Shown here one piece after another: positions 1-4,804 of a DNA stretch of 8,550 nt (its first letter is position 1; each line of letters starts with the position of its first letter). A program made the translations under genes and the position numbers. Source of the stretch: Gemmatimonadota bacterium (lineage in GTDB: Bacteria > GCA-2686955); NCBI GenBank assembly GCA_026991065.1, contig JALXCG010000079.1, positions 1 through 8,550 of the forward strand, written 5' to 3'. Under the pieces are notes generated by a model. The model was not told the DNA's origin and did not search any database. It saw only the letters and a program-made list of their open reading frames with translations.

Positions 1-22
1 ACCGCACCCACTCTCCTGTTCC

Positions 23-28
23 GAGAGG
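23..28 (+). promoter_or_regulatory. Ribosome binding site of the WxLIP-like gene
   Basis: GAGAGG lies 8 nt before the ATG at 37. It is a reasonable Shine-Dalgarno match and supports that start. The promoter is not visible; it probably lies upstream of the window, or the gene belongs to an operon that begins there. Confidence 0.5.
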
Positions 29-36
29 CTTCCGGA

Positions 37-903
37 ATGAGATCTCTTTACACGGTCCTGGGCACCATCGGTGCCTCCCTCGTCCTGGCGTCGGCAGCGT
101 TCGGCTTCGGGAGTTTTTCGGTTGAACTGATTGATCACCCGGAAGAGGGGTACTATTTTCAACATCATCTGGCAGCCGGGGGCAGTGCTGACAACCGCAT
201 CATCGTTTCCAACCCAACCGAAGATGTGGCATCCATCATCCTCTACCCCGCCGACGCGATCTGTTCCGCCTCGGGCGGCCTCAACGGCACGCTGCGCGGG
301 GTGAGCCCTACCAAAGAGGGCACCTGGGTAACTCCGAGCGTCTCCGCCTTCGATCTCAAGCCGGGCGAGAAACGGAAGGTGGATATTCATCTGAAAGTGG
401 CACCCGATGCAACGCCCGGGGACCATTTCGCTTTCATCTTCGTCGAGCTTGCGGGCACCACCCAGACGGACCCCACCACGCAATCTCCCGCGGACACAAC
501 CTCGCTCGGAGTGATGGTTCATGTGAATCCGCGCTTCGGTGTGTTGGTGTGGAACACGGTGCCGGGCGAGCAGGTGCTCGATGTGCGCCTGGATTCATTG
601 CGCAAGCGCGTGGACAAGGGAGCGCTGCTGCTTGATCTGGATGTTCAAAACAGTGGCAATCTTTTCGTCAAGCCCAACCTGAGTTGGACGCTGCGGGGAC
701 CACGGGGAAACGTTGTAGCCAGCCAACCGGAACAGGAACGCAACATTCTTCTTCCGGGTGCAAAATATACGCTTTCGTTTCCCGTGCGCACCGATCGCCC
801 GCTGATTCGCGGTGACTATACATTCGAAGCGAACCTGCGCTATTTCCGCACGGGTGTCGACGAAATCAAGAAGACAGAATCACTCAAGGTCCGTCTTCCC
901 TGA
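37..903 (+). CDS. Secreted two-domain Ig-like protein, WxLIP (DUF916/DUF3324)-like
   Basis: This is a 288-residue exported protein. Residues 1 to about 23 form a signal peptide with a hydrophobic core ending near AFG. Residues about 27-140 look like the N-terminal domain of WxL-interacting proteins: a YYF segment, an asparagine-proline turn (VSNPTEDVASI), a G-rich stretch, a W at 97, then FDLKPGEKRKV and DATPGDHFAF. A TQ/PAD-rich linker (141-155) follows. Residues about 158-288 form a second beta-sandwich with QNSGNLFVKP and a late IRGDYTFEA strand. In Firmicutes such proteins bind WxL-domain surface proteins and peptidoglycan and usually end in a membrane anchor. This one ends at KVRLP without any membrane helix, so it may be soluble in the periplasm or at the surface. 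A PapD-like or other COG1470-type Ig protein is the main alternative. The match is by eye. It is probably co-transcribed with the small secreted protein gene 77 bp downstream. Confidence 0.72.
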   Translation: MRSLYTVLGTIGASLVLASAAFGFGSFSVELIDHPEEGYYFQHHLAAGGSADNRIIVSNPTEDVASIILYPADAICSASGGLNGTLRGVSPTKEGTWVTPSVSAFDLKPGEKRKVDIHLKVAPDATPGDHFAFIFVELAGTTQTDPTTQSPADTTSLGVMVHVNPRFGVLVWNTVPGEQVLDVRLDSLRKRVDKGALLLDLDVQNSGNLFVKPNLSWTLRGPRGNVVASQPEQERNILLPGAKYTLSFPVRTDRPLIRGDYTFEANLRYFRTGVDEIKKTESLKVRLP

Positions 904-951
904 CAACATCGCGCTGTACGGGCAGGTCCGCGACGAAGGTCCCGGTAAATC

Positions 952-970
952 CGGCGCCAGCAAAGCGCCG
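952..970 (+). promoter_or_regulatory. Hairpin just ahead of the small secreted gene
   Basis: CGGCGC (952-957) pairs perfectly with GCGCCG (965-970) around a 7-nt loop. It ends 10 nt before the ATG at 981. No T-tract follows, so it is not a typical intrinsic terminator. Its place between two probable operon partners would suit processing, partial attenuation or control of translation initiation. Function is inferred from position only. Confidence 0.35.
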
Positions 971-980
971 ATGATCAGGT

Positions 981-1481
981 ATGGCCCACTACTCCATCTC
1001 CAGCGCTGTTGCTCATACCGGATTGCTCCTCACTCTGCTCCTGCCGGCTTCCCGCGCGGATGCCGCCGAGGTGGCGGCGCACGCGCGCGCCACTCTCCGC
1101 CTCCGGGGCGGCCCAGTCATTATCAGCGGGCGCCACATCGCCCCCGGCCGCTCTCCGGCGGATTCCCCACCACCCGGAAGTTGGCTGCCACCGGACCGCA
1201 TCGAGGTCAAAGCAAGCGGCGGCGACAACGGCGTGAGCAGGTGGAACCTCTCGCTCTCGGCGCTCGTGTCCGGCCCGCGGCCTCCCAAAGAGAACGGCTG
1301 CTTTCTCGCCACCGACCTCTTCCCGCGCGGGGGCACCGGCGTGGCAGTGGCCTACAGCACGGTCGCCGGGAAGGCGCCACGGGGAACCCGATGGATCACG
1401 ACCTCGGAAACGGCTGCGGCGGACGCGCTCGATCGGGAATCGCCGGCGCGGCTCGTTGCCACGATCGTCCCTCAACTCTGA
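981..1481 (+). CDS. Small secreted protein of unknown function, possible WxL-like partner
   Basis: This is a 166-residue protein that I do not recognise with confidence. A signal peptide is clear: a hydrophobic stretch (GLLLTLLLP, residues 14-22), then ADA as a cleavage site near residue 28. The mature part starts with a beta-like ATLRLRGGPVIISG, then a proline-rich low-complexity stretch (55-71), then SRWNLSLSALV (86-96) and a C-terminal ARLVATIVPQL. The adjacent WxLIP-like gene makes a divergent WxL-domain partner possible, and residues 88-90 do read W-N-L. The classical second WxL motif near the C terminus is missing, however, and one WxL could be chance. An in-frame stop at 972-974 limits the start; the only Shine-Dalgarno-like bases (AGG, 977-979) sit almost against the ATG. 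Third codon positions in this frame are mostly G or C, and the signal peptide supports this frame over the overlapping ones. Confidence 0.6.
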   Translation: MAHYSISSAVAHTGLLLTLLLPASRADAAEVAAHARATLRLRGGPVIISGRHIAPGRSPADSPPPGSWLPPDRIEVKASGGDNGVSRWNLSLSALVSGPRPPKENGCFLATDLFPRGGTGVAVAYSTVAGKAPRGTRWITTSETAAADALDRESPARLVATIVPQL

Positions 1482-1512
1482 CGGCAAAGCCGAAGCCGAC
1501 CGGAGTTCTCTC

Positions 1513-3051
1513 CTATTGAGCGAAGTAGTGGCTCCACTGGGACCAGCGGATATTCCACGGGCCGCCATAGGCACCCATGTCACTGCGAGCGCCGTCGACG
1601 TGGAATGGGGGCCACCAAGGATGAACGTCGTAGATCCCATCCTCCCAGTCGGGATCGCCACTGTCGATGCAGGGTGAAGAGGCGGATGGCACCCACTCGT
1701 AGCCGGCGTAGCTGGTAAGCAATGGGTCGGCGTCGATCACCTCGACCCCCTCCTCCCAGCCGCCGCCGATGTCGCTGTAAGTGACATCAACAAGGCTGCT
1801 GAGTCGCTGCGTTAGATTGCGCGGCTCGTTGCCCCAAACCACACTGCTGGCGATCCGCGGGTGGGAAGAGTCGCGCCCGGCGAGACCTCCGGCGCGCCCA
1901 ACATCCCAAGCGACATTCCCCATGATGGTGCAATAGGCAACCACGGGAGCAGCGCCGTAGCAGAGGATGGCTCCGCCATCATATTGGGCGCTGTTGTCCC
2001 GCAAGATTGAGTTCAGGAGGATGGCCCGGCTTTCAAAGGCATAAACCGCTCCGCCCTCGTGTGCATCATTGGCGACCAGCTTCAGATGGGTGAGAAGGGA
2101 TTTCGACTCCGCCCCGAGGTAGATCCCCCCGCCCTGGGCGGTGGCTGAGTTTTCATGAATCCAGCAGTGGGTAATCACCGATTCATCCGCGAATTCAATG
2201 CGGATGGCGCCGCCGGTATTGATCACCTGGTTGGCGTTAAATTCACATCCCACGACGCTGGCGGTCGCCCCGCCTAGCCACAGCGCCCCCCCAACTTGCG
2301 CGCTGTTGCCGATGAAACGACCAGCCTCGAAGCGCGTGGCGCTGCGGTTGATGTAGGCGCCGCCCCCATCCGCGGCCGAATCATTGCCGACAAAAAGCGC
2401 CCCATGCACCAGCGGTGCTGCATCGGAGGTACAATAGAGCCCACCGCCGGCGTAGTCCGCATGGCAGGATTGGATCACGCAGTCCACAATCTCCCCGCCG
2501 CCACCATTCATGCCGATGCCGCCACCGTAGAGTAAACTGCTACAGTTCTCGACGCGGCAGTTCTCGATTCGCGGAGCGCTCGACCAGGAGCCGATCCCCC
2601 CTCCGACAACCGTCGAGTGACAGTCACGGACGACGCAGTTGCGCAACAGGGGCGCCGCGCCATCGCGACAGGTGATTCCCCCACCACTCACAGGGTCAGC
2701 GCTGAGCCCACCGGCTCCTCCTCGCAGAGTGACTCCGTCAAGAATGGTATTCTGTCCCTCACCGGTGCGAAAGTAAAACACGGTACCGGCGTCCTGCCCA
2801 TCGATGACGGTGCCCGCCACGACCAGCGAGTCGGCCGGATCGATGCTGCGCACGACAAGCGCCTTGCCGGCGCAATCCAGAGCAAACTCGAAATAGGTTC
2901 CCGGCAGAATCTCCACTGTGTCGCCGGCGGCGGCAACATCCAGCCCCGCTTGAATGGATGCAACATCCGTTGGCACAGTAATCAGATCAGCGCCGGCCGC
3001 CATGCTGATTCCCCCCAGGGCCCCAGCAACAATCAATCTCGTGGCATGCAT
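1513..3051 (-). CDS. Secreted right-handed parallel beta-helix protein
   Basis: This is a 512-residue secreted protein. Residues 1-21 are a signal peptide ending AGA. Then comes the usual entry to a beta-helix, ITVPTDVASIQAGLDVA and GDTVEILPGTY. Residues about 100-390 form a solenoid: the residue after each GG(G) motif falls at 126, 153, 179, 205, 232, 256, 282, 310, 335 and 361, a spacing of about 26. The C terminus has SPCIDSGDP and DMGAYGGP, a closing motif common in secreted beta-helix proteins of environmental bacteria. The fold is shared with pectate lyases and other polysaccharide-active enzymes, but I see no assignable active site, so enzymatic versus structural role is open. No C-terminal sorting signal or dockerin follows. 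I chose the ATG at 3051 over an in-frame GTG at 3066 because GGAG lies 6 nt before it and the signal peptide then starts properly. It is convergent with the small secreted gene and divergent from the fumarase operon. Confidence 0.85.
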   Translation of the reverse strand: MHATRLIVAGALGGISMAAGADLITVPTDVASIQAGLDVAAAGDTVEILPGTYFEFALDCAGKALVVRSIDPADSLVVAGTVIDGQDAGTVFYFRTGEGQNTILDGVTLRGGAGGLSADPVSGGGITCRDGAAPLLRNCVVRDCHSTVVGGGIGSWSSAPRIENCRVENCSSLLYGGGIGMNGGGGEIVDCVIQSCHADYAGGGLYCTSDAAPLVHGALFVGNDSAADGGGAYINRSATRFEAGRFIGNSAQVGGALWLGGATASVVGCEFNANQVINTGGAIRIEFADESVITHCWIHENSATAQGGGIYLGAESKSLLTHLKLVANDAHEGGAVYAFESRAILLNSILRDNSAQYDGGAILCYGAAPVVAYCTIMGNVAWDVGRAGGLAGRDSSHPRIASSVVWGNEPRNLTQRLSSLVDVTYSDIGGGWEEGVEVIDADPLLTSYAGYEWVPSASSPCIDSGDPDWEDGIYDVHPWWPPFHVDGARSDMGAYGGPWNIRWSQWSHYFAQ

Positions 3052-3057
3052 GGTATT

Positions 3058-3061
3058 CTCC
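3058..3061 (-). promoter_or_regulatory. Ribosome binding site that decides the beta-helix start
   Basis: On the minus strand GGAG precedes the ATG at 3051 by 6 nt. It lies inside the alternative GTG-initiated reading frame (start at 3066), which argues that the GTG is not the true start. Confidence 0.55.
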
Positions 3062-3084
3062 AACACGATGGGTTTGTCTGTCCG

Positions 3085-3110
3085 ATTCTAACCCGATCCG
3101 GACGGATCCG
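3085..3110 (-). promoter_or_regulatory. Candidate promoter -10 with overlapping palindromic operator
   Basis: On the minus strand TAGAAT (complement of 3085-3090) is close to a sigma-70 -10 box and would give a leader of about 27 nt before the beta-helix gene. No good -35 box is visible. Directly upstream, GATCC (3095-3099) and GGATC (3104-3108) form an inverted repeat, the hexamer GATCCG recurs with a 10-bp period (3095 and 3105), and 3103-3110 is a perfect 8-bp palindrome. A regulator bound there would cover the spacer or -35 region. This is a motif-level guess. Confidence 0.3.
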
Positions 3111-3294
3111 CGTACACCGATAATCATCAACGCCGGCACGTCACGAGTGCTAGTCTCGGCGATGGTATCGGGGCGAGTCCGCGGTGCATGCGGCGGCCTC
3201 TCCCCGGGTGTCGGGTGGTCGCCCGGAGAACGCTTGGCATGGAGCTTCGGACCCCGCCGGCCGACCGCTTTTCAGATTCCACCGGAGATACGAA
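3111..3294 (+). other. Leader region of the fumarase operon
   Basis: This is the rest of the divergent intergenic region. A loose hairpin may form between 3199-3208 and 3222-3229: CCGGG pairs with CCCGG, followed by three more pairs after a 2-nt bulge. TTGGCA at 3234-3239 resembles a -35 box, but no matching -10 box lies at the right spacing, so I do not call a promoter. The frame of the fumarase alpha gene stays open back to 3184, but the sequence before 3295 lacks family similarity. Confidence 0.3.
3284..3287 (+). promoter_or_regulatory. Ribosome binding site of fumarase alpha
   Basis: GGAG precedes the ATG at 3295 by 7 nt. It sets the start of the alpha subunit 37 codons inside the longer open frame. 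Confidence 0.6.
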
Positions 3295-4176
3295 ATGGCA
3301 AACCAGATGGAGCTAAAGGATGCCCTGGTCGAGTTGATCCGCCGGGCCTCTACTCACTTGCCGCCAGACCAGATGGCGGCCCTGCGTCGAGCCGCGGATT
3401 CCGAACCGAAGGAGAGCATGGCGCAGCAAACCTTCGAAATGATGATCGCCAACGCCGAAGCGGCGGCGACCTCCTCTACTCCCACCTGCCAGGACACGGG
3501 CACGCTGCTCTTCTATGTGGACTATGGCCCCGAATTCCGGCAGCGGGAGCTGCGAGAGGCGATTGAGGCCGCCGCCCGCGAGGCCACTCGACGCTCCTAT
3601 CTGCGGCCAAACGCCGTCGATTCCCGCTCCGGCAAGAACTCGGGAGACAACACCGGCATCGGCGCACCCTACATTCATTTCGAAGAAGAAGAGAAACCCG
3701 GACTGCGGGTCCGGCTGATGCTCAAGGGGGGGGGCTCAGAGAATGTCGGCCGGCAGTACACCGTTCCCGATTCCGAGATCGGTGCCGGACGCGATCTCGA
3801 TGGCGTGCGCAAGTGCATCATCGACGCGGTATTCAAGGCCCAGGGCTACGGCTGCGCGCCTGGCATCATCGGAGTCGGAATCGGCGGTGATCGCATGTCC
3901 TCTTTCCTGGCCTCCAAGGAGTCGCTGTTCCGCAAGGTGGACGACACCAACCCCGATCCGGAGTTGGCCAAACTGGAAGAGCAACTCACTGCCGAATGCA
4001 ACACGCTGGGAATCGGCCCGATGGGCTTTGGTGGGTCTACCTCCGTCCTGGGCGTGAAGCTCAACTTCCGGCATCGCGTACCGGCCAGCTTCTTCGTGTC
4101 GATCAGTTATATGTGCTGGGCCAATCGCAAGGCCACACTGCTTTATCGCAACGGCACCGCCGAATTCGAGCAATAG
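3295..4176 (+). CDS. fumA: Class I fumarate hydratase-type hydro-lyase, alpha subunit
   Basis: This 293-residue protein is the N-terminal, iron-sulfur-carrying half of a class I ([4Fe-4S]-dependent) fumarase, which interconverts fumarate and L-malate in the cytoplasmic TCA cycle. Family motifs are unmistakable: PTCQDTGT with Cys65, NAVDSRSGKNSGDNTGIG (106-123), LKGGGSENVG (143-152), CAPGIIGVGIGGD from Cys187, GPMGFGGSTSVLGVKL (241-256) and YMCWANRKA with Cys274. Cys65, Cys187 and Cys274 are the likely cluster ligands by comparison with the spacing in fused class I enzymes; Cys235 is another conserved-looking cysteine. Length matches stand-alone alpha subunits. L-tartrate dehydratase (TtdA) is homologous and cannot be fully excluded by eye, but fumarase is the commoner function for such a pair. 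The symbol follows the two-subunit naming convention, not the fused E. coli FumA. A G9 run (3726-3734) encodes the GGG motif. The beta subunit follows after 18 bp. Confidence 0.93.
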   Translation: MANQMELKDALVELIRRASTHLPPDQMAALRRAADSEPKESMAQQTFEMMIANAEAAATSSTPTCQDTGTLLFYVDYGPEFRQRELREAIEAAAREATRRSYLRPNAVDSRSGKNSGDNTGIGAPYIHFEEEEKPGLRVRLMLKGGGSENVGRQYTVPDSEIGAGRDLDGVRKCIIDAVFKAQGYGCAPGIIGVGIGGDRMSSFLASKESLFRKVDDTNPDPELAKLEEQLTAECNTLGIGPMGFGGSTSVLGVKLNFRHRVPASFFVSISYMCWANRKATLLYRNGTAEFEQ

Positions 4177-4181
4177 AGCCA

Positions 4182-4187
4182 AAGGAA
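4182..4187 (+). promoter_or_regulatory. Ribosome binding site of fumarase beta
   Basis: AAGGAA lies 7 nt before the ATG at 4195, in the 18-bp gap between the two fumarase genes. The beta subunit can therefore initiate independently on the shared transcript. Confidence 0.55.
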
Positions 4188-4194
4188 ACCCATC

Positions 4195-4779
4195 ATGGCA
4201 AAAAAGATCCACCTCCCGGCAGGCGAAGATGCCATCCGCTCACTGCATTGCGGAGACATTGTGGAGATCAGCGGGGTCATGGTCACCGGCCGCGACAATG
4301 TCCACAAATACCTCATTGAGAATGATGACGAGATGGCCCACCGGCTTCTCAAGGATACCTTCATCTACCACTGTGGCCCAGTGGTGAAGCAGAACGACAA
4401 GGGCGAGTGGTCCTTCGTCGCCGCCGGCCCGACCACCTCGATCCGGGAGGAGCCCTATCAGGGGAAGGTTTTCGAGCGCTACGGCTTGCGCGCCGCAATC
4501 GGCAAGGGCGGCATGGGCCCCAAGACGCTGGCGGCGTGCGAGCAGTTGGGCGCGGTCTACCTGCACGCCATCGGCGGCCTGGCCGTTCTCCTGGCGCGGT
4601 CGGTCAAGCGGGTGCTCGATGTTCACTGGCTGGAGGAGTTCGGTACTCCCGAAGCGATGTGGGTGATCGAAGTCGAGGACTTCCCGGCAATCGTGACCAT
4701 GGATTCCCACGGCAAGAGCCTGCACGCGGAAATCCTGGAAAAGTCACGTGCCCAGTATGAGATGCTCCTGAAGAAGTAG
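4195..4779 (+). CDS. fumB: Class I fumarate hydratase-type hydro-lyase, beta subunit
   Basis: This 194-residue protein corresponds to the C-terminal half of class I fumarases and to TtdB. It contributes substrate-binding residues and assembles with the alpha subunit from the preceding gene. Visible family motifs are GDIVEISGVMVTGRDNVHKYL (about 18-38), YHCGPVV, AAGPTTSIREEPY (around 77-89), AIGKGGMG, GAVYLHAIGGLAVLL, and VEDFPAIVTMDSHGKSLH near the C terminus. Length is normal for a stand-alone beta subunit, with no sign of truncation. Its 18-bp distance from alpha and the conserved gene order make a two-gene operon nearly certain. Fumarase versus tartrate dehydratase has the same ambiguity as for alpha. 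The symbol follows the two-subunit convention and should not be confused with the separate fused E. coli FumB. Confidence 0.93.
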   Translation: MAKKIHLPAGEDAIRSLHCGDIVEISGVMVTGRDNVHKYLIENDDEMAHRLLKDTFIYHCGPVVKQNDKGEWSFVAAGPTTSIREEPYQGKVFERYGLRAAIGKGGMGPKTLAACEQLGAVYLHAIGGLAVLLARSVKRVLDVHWLEEFGTPEAMWVIEVEDFPAIVTMDSHGKSLHAEILEKSRAQYEMLLKK

Positions 4780-4799
4780 GCCGCGCGACGCATCGGCCT
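4778..4799. terminator. Weak hairpin between convergent fumarase and PHP genes
   Basis: AGGCCG (4778-4783) pairs perfectly with CGGCCT (4794-4799) around a 10-nt loop. It overlaps the stop codon of the beta subunit and sits in the 25-bp gap between two convergent genes, where a bidirectional terminator would be expected. Neither side has a T-tract, so this is a weak candidate. Confidence 0.3.
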
Positions 4800-4804
4800 C
4801 CGCC

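Noticed and set aside
812-1519. Plus-strand open frame of 235 codons overlapping both first genes
   Set aside because: It is arginine- and proline-rich with no signal peptide or ribosome binding site, and it overlaps two better-supported genes in other frames. It is a high-GC shadow.
975-1661. Minus-strand open frame of 228 codons opposite the small secreted gene
   Set aside because: Composition is that of an antisense shadow, it overlaps the end of the beta-helix gene, and no family features are visible.
1860-2710. Regular repeats of about 78 bp resembling a tandem repeat or CRISPR-like array
   Set aside because: The period is the coding reflection of the 26-residue beta-helix coils; DNA copies are diverged and there are no spacers.
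2617-3123. Plus-strand open frame antisense to the beta-helix signal region
   Set aside because: It lies opposite a clearly recognised gene and shows no coherent protein motif.
3184-3294. 37-codon N-terminal extension of fumarase alpha
   Set aside because: Family similarity begins after 3295, where a GGAG site precedes an ATG. The extension looks like leader sequence.
3736-4212. Minus-strand open frame of 158 codons opposite fumarase alpha
   Set aside because: It is the antisense of a highly conserved gene, with no independent support.
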